Part shown: positions 1 to 8,045 of the stretch, one piece after another
How the letters are laid out: each line of letters starts with the position of its first letter
Position numbering within the stretch: the first letter of the stretch is position 1
Source of the DNA: Bin5 sp009843665
GTDB taxonomy: Bacteria > Chloroflexota > Anaerolineae > Caldilineales > Caldilineaceae
Assembly (NCBI GenBank): GCA_965220285.1
Contig: OZ244818.1
Span: 2,356,001-2,420,000 of the forward strand
Length of the DNA: 64,000 nt
Reading direction: 5' to 3'
Made by a program: the position numbers and the translations under genes
The notes under the pieces: model-generated
The model's database searches: none
What the model was told of the DNA's origin: nothing
What the model saw: only the letters and a program-made list of their open reading frames with translations

Positions 1-10
1 GTAGAAGGTG

Positions 11-45
11 CAGTGGTCAGTGGTCAGTGGTTAGTGGTTAGTGGC
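11..45. repeat. Degenerate heptamer tandem repeat, locus 1
   Basis: Five tandem units of TGGTCAG or TGGTTAG type lie upstream of the first gene. The same heptamer, often in the opposite orientation (CTGACCA/CTAACCA), recurs at six other intergenic places in this window. No coding potential was seen. Confidence 0.75.
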
Positions 46-101
46 CTGAACTGGCCGTTTGTCGGAGAAAAATGACAAGAAAAGGAGTATGAGGATATCT
101 G

Positions 102-1190
102 ATGACTGAAATCGGACGGGCGAAAGAGCTGCTGGATACGCCGACGCTGTGGGTGGATCTGGATATTTTGGAGCGCAACATTACGTTGCTGATGGACAAT
201 TTCAATGATGCCGGCGTGAACTGGCGACCGCACACGAAGGGGATCAAGATACCGGCGATCGCGCATAAGATGATCGATGCCGGCGCGCTCGGCGTCACCT
301 GCGCGAAGCCGGGCGAGGCCGAGGTGATGGTGGCGGCCGGCGTGCGCGACATTCTGATCGCCAATCAGGTGGTGGGCGCGCAGAAATACGCCCGCATTGC
401 CGCGCTGCAACGCCACGCGAGTGTGAAGATCGCGGTGGACAACACGGCGACGCTGGAAGAACTCGGCGCGGCCGCCCAGGCGATCGGCGTCGAAATTCCG
501 GTCGTCGTCGAGCTCAATGTGGGCATGAACCGGGCCGGCGTCGAGCCCGGCTCGGCGGCTGTGGCGCTGGCCGGCGCGGTCCACGAGCAGGATGGGCTGC
601 GCCTCGCCGGGATGATGGCCTGGGAGGGACATACACTGGACATCCAGGATGACGATGCGCGCGCTAGTGCGATCCAGCAGTGCATCGGTCAACTGGCAGC
701 CTCGGTACAGGCCGGCCGCGACGCGGGCCTGCCGGTAGAGATCGTCAGCTGCGGCGGCAGCGGCACGATGGATGTCACGATGCACCAGCCGGAGGTGACC
801 GAGATCCAGGCCGGCGGCGCGATTTTTGGCGACGCCACCTACCAGATGTGGGGCGTGCCCACCGACCCGGCGCTCTTCGGCCAGGCCGTGGTCACCAGCC
901 GGCCCGCGCCCGACCGCATCATCACCGACGCCGGCTTCAAGACGCTGCCCGTCATGGAGCGGCAACCGAAAGCGGTCAGCCTGGACAACGTCGTCAACAT
1001 CTCCGCCTCGGCCGAGCACGGCGTGATCACGCTCTCCGAGCCGAACACGAGCGTGCAGGTGGGCGACGTGCTCGATTTCATCGTCGGCTACGGCGACGCG
1101 ACCGTCTTCCTGCACGATGCGATGTACGGCGTACGCGACGGCATTGTCGAGACGGTGTGGCAGGTGAGCGGGCGGGGGAAGCTGCGATAG
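102..1190 (+). CDS. DSD1/D-threonine aldolase-like PLP enzyme (alanine racemase N-terminal fold)
   Basis: This 362-residue protein has the organisation of D-threonine aldolase/D-serine dehydratase-like enzymes: a PLP-binding alanine-racemase-type barrel (about residues 12-250) and a C-terminal beta domain. Family members cleave or dehydrate D-beta-hydroxy amino acids using PLP and a divalent metal. The segment RPHTKGIK holds the probable Schiff-base lysine (K46), and SCGGSGT is a phosphate-binding-type loop. Near the C-terminus the family usually has a His-X-Cys or His-X-Asp metal pair; here the segment reads FLHDAMYG, so the second ligand is shifted or replaced, and the exact reaction is open. 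The start is supported by GGAG/GAGGAT sequence just upstream. A YgiT-type gene follows 9 bp downstream. The substrate cannot be assigned. Confidence 0.82.
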   Translation: MTEIGRAKELLDTPTLWVDLDILERNITLLMDNFNDAGVNWRPHTKGIKIPAIAHKMIDAGALGVTCAKPGEAEVMVAAGVRDILIANQVVGAQKYARIAALQRHASVKIAVDNTATLEELGAAAQAIGVEIPVVVELNVGMNRAGVEPGSAAVALAGAVHEQDGLRLAGMMAWEGHTLDIQDDDARASAIQQCIGQLAASVQAGRDAGLPVEIVSCGGSGTMDVTMHQPEVTEIQAGGAIFGDATYQMWGVPTDPALFGQAVVTSRPAPDRIITDAGFKTLPVMERQPKAVSLDNVVNISASAEHGVITLSEPNTSVQVGDVLDFIVGYGDATVFLHDAMYGVRDGIVETVWQVSGRGKLR

Positions 1191-1199
1191 CAGAGCGAC

Positions 1200-1424
1200 A
1201 TGAAATGCAGTATCGAAGGTTGTTCAGGCGAATACGAGGCGAGACTAATTATGCATACTGTCCGACACGATGGCCAGGTTATTGTCATTGATCATGTTCC
1301 GGCTGACGTCTGTTCCGTGTGCGGTGACGCGCTGTTGGAATCCGACACAGTTCGCAGAATTGAACGCCTGCTTGATGAGAAACGTAAGCCGGCAATGACA
1401 GTGCCGCTCTACGAATTTGCCTGA
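1200..1424 (+). CDS. YgiT-type zinc-finger protein (orphan antitoxin-like)
   Basis: This 74-residue protein carries a CxxxxC pair (C3, C8) and a CxxC pair (C38, C41), the four-cysteine zinc knuckle of the YgiT/MqsA N-terminal type. Such proteins are usually antitoxins encoded next to a small toxin such as a DUF4258 protein. No toxin gene lies on either side: upstream is the PLP enzyme 9 bp away, downstream is an MNT nucleotidyltransferase 9 bp away. It lacks the helix-turn-helix half of full-length MqsA. It may be an orphan or part of an unusual pair with the MNT gene; the function is inferred from the fold only. Confidence 0.7.
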   Translation: MKCSIEGCSGEYEARLIMHTVRHDGQVIVIDHVPADVCSVCGDALLESDTVRRIERLLDEKRKPAMTVPLYEFA

Positions 1425-1433
1425 AGTGCAACA

Positions 1434-1727
1434 ATGAGATCAGCAGACGAGATTCTCACCATTCTGGACCGCACGAAACCTGAGCTTGAACGGCGCTTCG
1501 GCGTACGTCGAATCGGTCTTTACGGATCGTATGCTTGCGGCACGCAGACGGAAAAAAGCGACATTGACCTGCTCGTGGAACTACAGGAGCCGAAATTCGA
1601 CGCCTTGGCTGGGCTCTACATCTATATTGAGCAGGTCCTGGGGCGCGAGGTGGATATCCGGCGCCTCAGCAAGAAAATCGACACGCCATTTGTGCGTCGA
1701 ATCGAACGAGAAGCGTTGTTCGTATGA
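1434..1727 (+). CDS. MNT-type nucleotidyltransferase domain protein
   Basis: This 97-residue protein is a minimal nucleotidyltransferase of the MNT class. It has the GS motif at 31-32 (LYGSYACG), the paired acidic residues at D43 and D45 (SDIDLLVEL) and a third acidic residue near D74 (REVDIRR), so the active-site set looks complete. MNT proteins of this size usually act as antitoxins that adenylylate a HEPN ribonuclease partner encoded alongside. No HEPN gene follows; the next gene is an M20 peptidase 64 bp downstream. Its immediate neighbour is the YgiT-type gene. It is therefore an orphan MNT or one half of a broken or non-standard module. Confidence 0.75.
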   Translation: MRSADEILTILDRTKPELERRFGVRRIGLYGSYACGTQTEKSDIDLLVELQEPKFDALAGLYIYIEQVLGREVDIRRLSKKIDTPFVRRIEREALFV

Positions 1728-1791
1728 ATGACGCCGTCCGTAACGGCTGAAGGGCGCACCGCCGGAAAACCGGACGAGAGAGAGGACAACC

Positions 1792-2904
1792 ATGAATATC
1801 GACGTTGTCGAACTTGCCAGTGAATTGATCGCGATGCCCTCGGAGACGCCGACCAGCAACCGGCCGATCTCCGATTTTCTGCGCGGGGTGCTGGAGGAGG
1901 GCGGCTTCGACATCGAGGAGGTCACCTATATCGACCCGTCCGGTGAGGAAAAGGTCAGCCTGGTAGGGAAGAAGGGCACAGGGGCCGGCGGATTGGGCCT
2001 GTTCAGCCATTCGGACACGGTGCCGGGCGACGCCGGCTGGGAACCGTTCACGCCTGCGCTGGAAAACGGCCGCCTGGTGGGCCGCGGCTCGGCCGATATG
2101 AAGGGCCCCCTGGCCGCGTCGATCGCCGCGGCCTGCCGCTTCAACGACGATGAACTGAAGCAGCCGCTCTTTCTCACCGTCACTGCGGATGAGGAGGGGG
2201 GACACATCGGCGCCCACGATATCGTTATCCGTTCGCAGACGTTGACCAGCGGCTGGCCCCAGTACTGCATCGTCTGTGAGCCGACGGAACTGCAGCCGGT
2301 CTACGCGCACAAGGGCGGAGCCGGCATCACGGTCACAGCGCGAGGGGTCGCCGCGCACACCAGCACCGACAGGGGCGAGTCGGCCAACTTCAAGGTCGCC
2401 CCCTTTCTCGCCGAAATGGCCGAGCTTGTACCGGTTTTCCGCAGCGAGAAACGCTTCCAGAACCCGCTCTTCGACCCGCCCACGAACGGCTTCAACATGG
2501 TGATCAGCGACGGCGACACGGCCCTCAACGTGAGCGCGGCGCGGACCGTAGTCCAACTAGGCATCCGCGCGATGCCGGACGCCTGCTTTGAGGAGGCGGT
2601 ACAGATGGTTGTGGGAAGGGCGGAAGCGCACGGGCTGGAGGTGGAGCATTGGAGCATTAGCCCCTTTTTCGCCTCTGCGGACGGCCCGCTGGCGCAGGCG
2701 GCCTGTCGCGCGACCGGCGCGACGGAGGCGGTCACCGTGCCCTACGGCACCGAGGCCGAGTGCTATCAGGAATATGCGGAATCGCTGGTGCTCGGGCCCG
2801 GCAACATCGCGCAGGCCCATACGGTTGGCGAGTGGATCGCGGTCGATCAGTTGCAGGAAGCGGTGGAGGTGTACACGCGGCTGATTGAGGACCTCTGCGC
2901 CTGA
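1792..2904 (+). CDS. M20 family metallopeptidase (ArgE/DapE/CPG2-like), copy 1
   Basis: This 370-residue zinc hydrolase is of the M20 type, which removes acyl or peptide groups from amino acids. Visible motifs are HSDTVPGD (H73, D75), GRGSADMKG (bridging D102) and TADEEGG with the catalytic glutamate, followed by the dimerisation domain and the final GPGNIAQAHTVGEW with the last zinc histidine. The start is set by a purine-rich stretch (GAGAGAGGAC) before the ATG. A paralogue of exactly the same length lies at 3500-4612, and a scrap of a third lies at 6296-6342, so this is a tandemly amplified family. The substrate is not predictable; N-acyl amino acid or dipeptide hydrolysis is likely. Confidence 0.88.
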   Translation: MNIDVVELASELIAMPSETPTSNRPISDFLRGVLEEGGFDIEEVTYIDPSGEEKVSLVGKKGTGAGGLGLFSHSDTVPGDAGWEPFTPALENGRLVGRGSADMKGPLAASIAAACRFNDDELKQPLFLTVTADEEGGHIGAHDIVIRSQTLTSGWPQYCIVCEPTELQPVYAHKGGAGITVTARGVAAHTSTDRGESANFKVAPFLAEMAELVPVFRSEKRFQNPLFDPPTNGFNMVISDGDTALNVSAARTVVQLGIRAMPDACFEEAVQMVVGRAEAHGLEVEHWSISPFFASADGPLAQAACRATGATEAVTVPYGTEAECYQEYAESLVLGPGNIAQAHTVGEWIAVDQLQEAVEVYTRLIEDLCA

Positions 2905-3085
2905 CAGGACGGATTGAATCGCTCACGATCTTACCGCGCTTGTCCTTTTTGGCGCGGCCTGGTCGAAGACCCACTCCAGCACCTATATTTCAAGAAAGCG
3001 TCCCCGGTGCAACTGTACTCACAGGTGCAGCGTCGCCCCGGCGTACGAATGAAGTCATCCCCAGTACCGTTTTCCCACCCGCCTA

Positions 3086-3114
3086 TTGTTCGACTGCACG
3101 ATTCAGTCTATAAT
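3086..3114 (+). promoter_or_regulatory. Sigma70-type promoter, TTGTTC-17-TATAAT
   Basis: A consensus -10 (TATAAT, 3109-3114) is preceded by TTGTTC (3086-3091) with a 17-bp spacer. It lies about 100 bp upstream of the frameshifted antitoxin-like gene. The surrounding CCGCCTATTGT sequence is also present at the promoter before the DUF433 gene (8526-8554). The rest of the 2905-3213 gap shows no convincing gene. Confidence 0.55.
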
Positions 3115-3213
3115 TCCAAGAGCGGCGATTGCCCCTAGAGTAGAACTACACTCGGTCAGGGCATGTCGGCCAAACGCCTTTTGCCCCCGGCAGGAACGAC
3201 AGTGAGGAGAAAA

Positions 3214-3413
3214 ATGGCGGATATCACCGCCCTACAAAAGGCCGTTCTGGCCCCTCCCGATGACGATTACGCTCGCTTCAGACAGTGGTTCAGCGAGCCG
3301 GACTGGAAAAAATGGGATCGGCAAATTGAAGAGGACTCGGCAGAAGGGAAATGGACCATCTCATCGCCGAAGTCTTCGAGGCAGAAGAAAAGGGCACGCT
3401 CCGGGAACTCTGA
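3214..3413 (+). pseudogene. Frameshifted small antitoxin-like gene
   Basis: Starting at ATG 3214, the frame encodes residues such as FRQWFSEPDWKKWDRQIEED, which resemble a common family of about 66-residue TA-associated proteins with the pattern RFRxWFxExDxxxWDRQIExD. After GGGAAA (3346-3351) the frame is lost, but the -1 frame continues as MDHLIAEVFEAEEKGTLREL and stops at 3411-3413, matching the expected C-terminus of that family. The total of 200 bp is one base short of 67 codons, so a single-base deletion near 3351 explains the break. It may be a true pseudogene or a sequencing or assembly error. No RelE-like partner follows. It sits between the two M20 paralogues. Confidence 0.6.
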
Positions 3414-3499
3414 ATGCGCCGGGCAACACACCGGCCACCCTGACTACGGTGACCGTGCGGACCTTCACGAAAGAAGACCTGATGGGAAAGGGCAATGGT

Positions 3500-4612
3500 A
3501 TGGAGATCGACGTTGTCGAACTTACCAGTGAACTGATCGCAATGCCCTCGGAGACGCAGACGAGCAACCGAGCGATCTCCGATTTCCTGCGCGGGGTGCT
3601 GGAGGCGGGCGGCTTCGCCGTCGAGGAGCTGGCCTACATCGACCATTTCGACGTGGAGAAGGTCAGCCTGGTCGCGAAAAAGGGCACGGGGGCTGGCGGG
3701 CTGGGCCTGTTCAGCCATTCGGACACGGTGCCGGGCGACGCTGGCTGGGATCCCTTCACACCGGCACTGGAAGATGGGCGCCTGGTGGGTCGCGGCTCGG
3801 CTGACATGAAAGGGCCCCTGGCCGCATCGATTGCCGCGGGCTACCGGTTCGACGCTGCCGACCTGGAGCGACCACTGGTCATCGCCGTCACCGCGGACGA
3901 AGAGCGGGCGCACGTGGGCGCCCACGATATTGTCAAGCGTTCGCAGACGTTGATAGGTGGCTGGCCCCAATACTGCATCGTCTGCGAGCCATCGCAGCTG
4001 CAGCCGGTCTACGCGCATAAGGGAGGCGCCGGCATCACCGTCACCGCGCACGGGGTCGCCGCGCACACCAGCACCGACAAGGGCGTTTCGGCCAACTTCA
4101 AGATCGCCCCGTTCCTGGCGGAGATGGCGGAACTGGCGCAGACCTTCCGTACGGATAAACGCTTCCAGAATCCGCTCTTCGACCCGCCGACCAACGGCTT
4201 CAACCTGGTGATCAGCGACGGCGATACCGCCACCAACGTGACCGCGGCGCGCACGGTGGTCCGTATGGGCATTCGCGCCATGCCGGACGCCTGCTTCGAG
4301 GAGGCTGTACAGCTAGTCTTAGAGAGAGCAGAAGCGCATGGCCTGGACGTGGTCCACAGAAAAGGCGGCCCATTTTTTGCTGACGCGGACGGCCCGCTCG
4401 CCCAGGCGGCCTGCCGCGCGACCGGCGCGCCGCGTGCGGTCACCGTTCCCTACGGCACCGAAGCCTCATGCTATCAGAACTATATGGACGCGCTGGTGCT
4501 CGGCCCCGGCAACATCGACCAGGCCCACACCGTCGGCGAGTGGATCGCGGTCGAGCAGCTGCATGAGGCGGTGGAGGTGTATACGCGGCTGATCGGGGAG
4601 CTGTGTGGGTAG
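3500..4612 (+). CDS. M20 family metallopeptidase, copy 2
   Basis: This 370-residue protein is a close paralogue of the one encoded at 1792-2904 and has the same length. It retains HSDTVPGD, GRGSADMKG and the TADEERAHVGAH segment with the catalytic glutamate, and the C-terminal GPGNIDQAHTVGEW. The ATG at 3500 was chosen because MEIDVVEL aligns with MNIDVVEL of copy 1, with GGGAAAGGGC upstream; an alternative ATG lies at 3482. It has diverged from copy 1 mostly at surface-type positions, so both probably remain functional, possibly with different substrate preferences. The gene converges on the DUF1111 gene. Confidence 0.88.
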   Translation: MEIDVVELTSELIAMPSETQTSNRAISDFLRGVLEAGGFAVEELAYIDHFDVEKVSLVAKKGTGAGGLGLFSHSDTVPGDAGWDPFTPALEDGRLVGRGSADMKGPLAASIAAGYRFDAADLERPLVIAVTADEERAHVGAHDIVKRSQTLIGGWPQYCIVCEPSQLQPVYAHKGGAGITVTAHGVAAHTSTDKGVSANFKIAPFLAEMAELAQTFRTDKRFQNPLFDPPTNGFNLVISDGDTATNVTAARTVVRMGIRAMPDACFEEAVQLVLERAEAHGLDVVHRKGGPFFADADGPLAQAACRATGAPRAVTVPYGTEASCYQNYMDALVLGPGNIDQAHTVGEWIAVEQLHEAVEVYTRLIGELCG

Positions 4613-4682
4613 TATGTGGCTTGCGGAACTGCCGCGTCGTTCTTCTGTTACCTCTCTCTTCCTCTCGGCGGACAACGACCGC

Positions 4683-6164
4683 CTACTGCTCGCCGCCGTC
4701 TATCTGAAGAGTCAGAAGGAATTCCAGTAACTCCGCCTGCTGCGCCTTCTCCAGGTTGGCAAATGCGTCCCTTTGCTCCAGCGCCTCGCCGCCGTGCGCC
4801 AGGATGGCTTCGGAGATCAGAGTGGCCCGTCCATGGTGCAGGTAGGGTGGCTCCGAAGCGAAACCCCACAGTTTTCTCGTCAGCCAAAACTGCGTAGGGA
4901 TCCCTCCCTGCACATTTGCCTCCGTGTCGAGAAACTCACCCATATCGTGCCTTTTCAGGTCGGTAAAGACAGGGATGAGGAAATTTCCTTCTTCGTCCTG
5001 CTTCACGTTCCCTATGTAGGGCGACAGGTCGACCTGGTAGGTAGCATTGACATCCTCGGGCCGCAGGTTGTTCGGCGGATTGTACGGACCCGGTTCGACG
5101 AATTCAAGGCTGGCGAGCGGCATCTCCGGAATATGGCACTCGGAACAGCCGATCCGGTCGAAGATGATGCGCCCGCGCGCAGCGGCCTCTCTTTCGATCT
5201 GGGTAGCGGGCGCCACCTGTATTGGTGCGCGCAGGGTTGCCTGGAACAGGGTCAGGGCGGTGATATCACCCACGGTCAGCTCATTTACGCGGCCGTCGGC
5301 GTCCAGATCGTTGTCCTCACCGAACCGCTCGGTCGACAACATGCCGTGATGATGATTCATGGCGTTGTTGGAAAACTCGCGCAGGGACACAGCCGCGCCT
5401 TTCTGATGAAAGGGGCGGATGATCAGGTCGGCATCCACACCTTCGACACGGGAGGTGTCTACGATACCGTCAGGATAAGATGTAAGCGTACCGAAATGGA
5501 CCCCCTTGGTCACCAATTCGACGGTTGCCTCCCGGCCCGTGCTGTTGGCCTGCCTGCGCGCCGACGCGCGCAGAGCATGCAGATCGGTAGTCATCTCACG
5601 GGCCAGCAGCTCGATAAAGCCGGCGCCGTAAATGCTGACTGTGTTGCGTTCGTTGCCAACAGTCTTGAGGGTCTGGTTCGGCCCGTTCTCTACCGGGTCG
5701 CCATCGAAGTTGACGAAGGGATTCCGTTGTCCTATTACGAACACATTGGCCACGTTATCACCGCCGCCGCCTATGGCGGGGAGATTGTGGCAGGCCGAAC
5801 ATGAGTTTGCGTCGGGCGCTGAGATGCGATTGAAGTTGTCCGGTATCATCCGCCTCTTGCGCGGCTGGCCTGTTCCTGTCAGTTCAGGACGGCCTGCGCC
5901 GTCAAGTGTATTGAAACTGGCGATGAAGACAGCATGTCCGTGCCTGAGCAGCTCTTCGAGAGTGAAGCGGCCCGCTTCGATCTCTTCCTGGCTGATGTGC
6001 TGTTTCAGAGCCGGTTCTTCGCCGATTACTGGCAGGGAGGAGCCTGAAGATAGGGTAAGGGATGGCCCCATCGCGAATGAGGAGAGATTCAAGACGGCGG
6101 CACCGGCGACGAAAAGTAGCAGTCCGGGCATGAAGGCTCTAATTTTCGCAGGATTCTCCTTCAT
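4683..6164 (-). CDS. Di-haem oxidoreductase/putative peroxidase (DUF1111 family)
   Basis: This 493-residue exported c-type cytochrome has two CxxCH haem attachment motifs, SCSACH (122-126) and GCSECH (340-344). The layout matches the DUF1111/DHOR family, related to bacterial cytochrome c peroxidases and thiol oxidoreductases. An N-terminal hydrophobic segment (about residues 10-32) should send it across the membrane, where cytochrome c maturation takes place. Downstream of haem 1 are family-like segments such as DGDPVENG and NAMNHHHGM, which may supply distal ligands. No cytochrome maturation or partner (imelysin-like) gene lies nearby. The gene is convergent with the second M20 gene. The electron partner and substrate are unknown. 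Confidence 0.82.
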   Translation of the reverse strand: MKENPAKIRAFMPGLLLFVAGAAVLNLSSFAMGPSLTLSSGSSLPVIGEEPALKQHISQEEIEAGRFTLEELLRHGHAVFIASFNTLDGAGRPELTGTGQPRKRRMIPDNFNRISAPDANSCSACHNLPAIGGGGDNVANVFVIGQRNPFVNFDGDPVENGPNQTLKTVGNERNTVSIYGAGFIELLAREMTTDLHALRASARRQANSTGREATVELVTKGVHFGTLTSYPDGIVDTSRVEGVDADLIIRPFHQKGAAVSLREFSNNAMNHHHGMLSTERFGEDNDLDADGRVNELTVGDITALTLFQATLRAPIQVAPATQIEREAAARGRIIFDRIGCSECHIPEMPLASLEFVEPGPYNPPNNLRPEDVNATYQVDLSPYIGNVKQDEEGNFLIPVFTDLKRHDMGEFLDTEANVQGGIPTQFWLTRKLWGFASEPPYLHHGRATLISEAILAHGGEALEQRDAFANLEKAQQAELLEFLLTLQIDGGEQ

Positions 6165-6295
6165 GGCACCGCGTCAACAGTATGACTCTTCCTCTATAGA
6201 ATAACCTGCACGGGCGCACCTTGCCCCGCCGCGACGTCCCGATTTCGGCACATCACCCTCCCGGATCAGGAAGATCGGCGCCGGGCAGTTGTAAG

Positions 6296-6342
6296 AGGAG
6301 GTGGAAGCGTACACGCGGCTGACTGAGGAGTTGTGCGCCTGA
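6296..6342 (+). pseudogene. 3' remnant of a third M20 peptidase copy
   Basis: The stretch reads EEVEAYTRLTEELCA followed by TGA, almost identical to the last residues of the M20 proteins at 1792-2904 (VEVYTRLIEDLCA) and 3500-4612 (VEVYTRLIGELCG). Nothing upstream in frame resembles the rest of the gene, so only about 15 codons survive. It marks the former end of a longer M20 array, with the DUF1111 gene now between. The remainder of 6165-6598 shows no gene. Confidence 0.7.
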
Positions 6343-6446
6343 TGGGGCGGTAACCATTCCGGGAAACACAACGCGCTGTTGCGGCACGTATTCGAGGGGT
6401 AAAAAGTGACGAATGCGTGTGGCCACCGAGTCAGTTGGAATAACAG

Positions 6447-6482
6447 AGGGAAAAGAGAGGCCCCGGGCGACGATGCCCGGGG
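6447..6482 (-). terminator. Hairpin terminator for the secreted-protein gene
   Basis: An 8-bp perfect stem CCCCGGGC/GCCCGGGG (6461-6482) with a 6-nt loop is followed, on the minus strand, by CCTCTCTTTTCC. It lies about 115 bp past the stop of the gene at 6599-7009. Confidence 0.5.
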
Positions 6483-6598
6483 ATTTGCCAATTCATATTG
6501 AGCTCAAACTGCCGCCTATAGTGAAACCAAGGGGCAGTTGATTGGCGACGAACAAGCTACTCAGACTATTGTCAGGTATGGAGATCAGGAGCGCAGGG

Positions 6599-7009
6599 CT
6601 ATTCCTCCTCTACCCACTCGCCGACGTCGAGGAACTCGCAACCGCGCCAAGTTTCGGTTACAGTCCGGTCAGCGAACAGTTGGGAAAAATGATAGATGGT
6701 GAGCCCCTCTTCGATATCGTAATGCACGGCGTCTAGCGAAATATGAGAGGACTCGATGTTTTCGTCGAAAGCGTCGAGGTACTTGGTCACGGTTTCGCGC
6801 TGCAACTGTCCCTTGGCGTACTGAACGCAGACACCGCCGTCCGTTGTAATTGGCTCCAGCTTAGCTTCGACGGCGGTGACGCGGTCTGTCAAGGCAGCGA
6901 GTTGCTCGGCCAAGCCTGCGAGGGTCAGTTCTTCGTCCTGGGCCCACAGCGCGGCGGGCAAGAGGGCGAACAGCGCGACAGCGATTGCAATACGGGTAAA
7001 GCGTTTCAT
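6599..7009 (-). CDS. Small secreted protein with coiled-coil segment, unknown function
   Basis: This 136-residue protein starts with a clear signal peptide (MKRFTRIAIAVALFALLPAALWAQ, cleavage likely after AxA-like LWA). A heptad-like helix follows (LAGLAEQLAALTDRVTAVEAKL), then a segment with two cysteines (C at about 59 and about 127). The end is acidic (EWVEEE). The start has a good ribosome site, GAGAGGTG. The same gene, with upstream region, was duplicated: a decayed copy lies at 7709-7971. A conserved palindrome sits 44 bp upstream of both starts. No family could be recognised; a periplasmic or extracytoplasmic role is inferred from the signal peptide alone. Confidence 0.65.
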   Translation of the reverse strand: MKRFTRIAIAVALFALLPAALWAQDEELTLAGLAEQLAALTDRVTAVEAKLEPITTDGGVCVQYAKGQLQRETVTKYLDAFDENIESSHISLDAVHYDIEEGLTIYHFSQLFADRTVTETWRGCEFLDVGEWVEEE

Positions 7010-7052
7010 AGCAGCACCTCTCGATAGTGTGATGAAATAGGGTTACAGATCG

Positions 7053-7069
7053 CAACGCCCCGGGCGTTG
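7053..7069 (-). promoter_or_regulatory. Palindrome upstream of secreted-protein gene
   Basis: CAACGCC-CCG-GGCGTTG is an inverted repeat with 7-bp arms, 44 bp upstream of the ATG at 7009. It is kept base for base upstream of the decayed duplicate (8015-8031). It could be an operator or a 5'-UTR hairpin. The rest of 7070-7268 has no visible gene. Confidence 0.45.
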
Positions 7070-7268
7070 ATCCATGAAAAGACGGGTTCAGAAAGGGCCC
7101 TTAGAATATCGCAGTGCCATGAGTTGACTTAGTTTTCGTAAGTGTTGCTCTTACCAGGAGTGGTAAGAATCGAAACGGATGCGCCTGCTGAAAGCGGGCC
7201 AGTCGATGTAGAGAGCGCACTTATCAGGATGGATGGGCATGGGTCAGCGCCTTCGTGCCATGAAGTGG

Positions 7269-7304
7269 GTAAGGTCCTGGCGCTTGTCAACGCCAGGACC
7301 TTAC
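7269..7304 (-). terminator. Strong 14-bp hairpin
   Basis: GTAAGGTCCTGGCG and its exact complement are separated by 8 nt. The hairpin lies 33 bp past the stop of the minus-strand gene at 7337-7609. There is no T-tract, so it could be a terminator of the less typical kind or an mRNA-stabilising structure. Confidence 0.5.
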
Positions 7305-7336
7305 CTCGGGGGAATTGAGCTACGAGGTCGCAGGCC

Positions 7337-7609
7337 TCAGGCGTCAGCCAGATCCTTGGTGCAGTGAGGGCAGACGAGCGCCCAGTCTCTCACGTGCTCC
7401 CGGCAGTACCGACATGGCCTGCCCGGCGGCCGCGCGAGCAGCGCCCAGAGCAGGCCAAACGGGCCAAAAAGAAGCCCCATAAAAAACCAGAGCACAGGAC
7501 GCCCGAGCCCCCTGGTCGAGGCAGCTACCACGGCCGAGACGGCGAACATGACTAGCGCGAAGACTAGCGGTAGAAACTCCATGTGCATTTCACTCCAGAT
7601 TCCTGACAT
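7337..7609 (-). CDS. Small two-helix membrane protein with C-terminal zinc ribbon
   Basis: This protein of up to 90 residues has two hydrophobic helices (about residues 12-30 and 36-58) separated by a short polar stretch, and a C-terminal four-cysteine ribbon (PCRYCREH...VCPHC). Small membrane-anchored zinc ribbons of this kind are common but mostly uncharacterised. Methionines 8 and 10 (starts at 7588 and 7582) are better placed behind GGAG than the first ATG, so the true product may be 81-83 residues. It is followed by a strong hairpin at 7269-7304. Confidence 0.6.
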   Translation of the reverse strand: MSGIWSEMHMEFLPLVFALVMFAVSAVVAASTRGLGRPVLWFFMGLLFGPFGLLWALLARPPGRPCRYCREHVRDWALVCPHCTKDLADA

Positions 7610-7708
7610 GAAACGAATACAGTTTTGTACTCACCGGGCAGCGCATCGTCAGCCCGGAGCTAGCGCAGCATTGCATAAGCGACAGGTAGTGGCCTCAGGC
7701 GAAATCAG

Positions 7709-7971
7709 TTACGAGCTAAGGTACGCCTCGAAGGTATCGAGGTGCCAGGTCACGTTTTCGCGCTGCGGCTGGGCCCTGCGTTTTGGACGCAGAGACAACC
7801 GTCAGTGGTGACGGATTCGAGTTTGGCTTCGACTGTGGCGACGCGGTCGACCAGGGCAGCGAGCTACCCGGCTGAGCCGGCGAGGGTGCGCTGTTCGTCC
7901 TTTGCCAGTGGAGCGGTAGGCAACAGGGTGAACAGCGCGAAGACATTAGCGAGGCGTGTAACGCGTTTCAT
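7709..7971 (-). pseudogene. Decayed duplicate of the secreted-protein gene
   Basis: Reading down from ATG 7971 gives MKRVTRLANVFALFTLLP, then TLAGSAG, an in-frame TAG stop, LAALVDRVATVEAKLESVTTDG, and after a frameshift VTWHLDTFEAYLSS and a stop. This tracks the intact protein at 6599-7009 for its first about 85 residues. The C-terminal third is missing. The upstream 70 bp, including the 17-bp palindrome, was duplicated too. It is a pseudogene by one nonsense and one frameshift lesion. Confidence 0.75.
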
Positions 7972-8014
7972 AATGGCACCTTTCGATATCGTGTGGAAAC
8001 GTGGTTACAGATCA

Positions 8015-8031
8015 CAACGCCCCGGGCGTTG
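8015..8031 (-). promoter_or_regulatory. Second copy of the CAACGCC palindrome
   Basis: This is identical to 7053-7069 and also lies 44 bp upstream of its start codon (7971), although flanking bases have changed. Confidence 0.45.
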
Positions 8032-8045
8032 CTCCACGAATACAC

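Noticed and set aside
24..1115. Minus-strand frame of 363 codons opposite the PLP enzyme gene
   Set aside because: Overlaps a clear enzyme gene; Asp/His/Arg-rich junk composition.
2914..3138. Possible 74-codon gene after the first M20 copy
   Set aside because: It overlaps the promoter at 3086-3114, has no ribosome site and no protein-like pattern.
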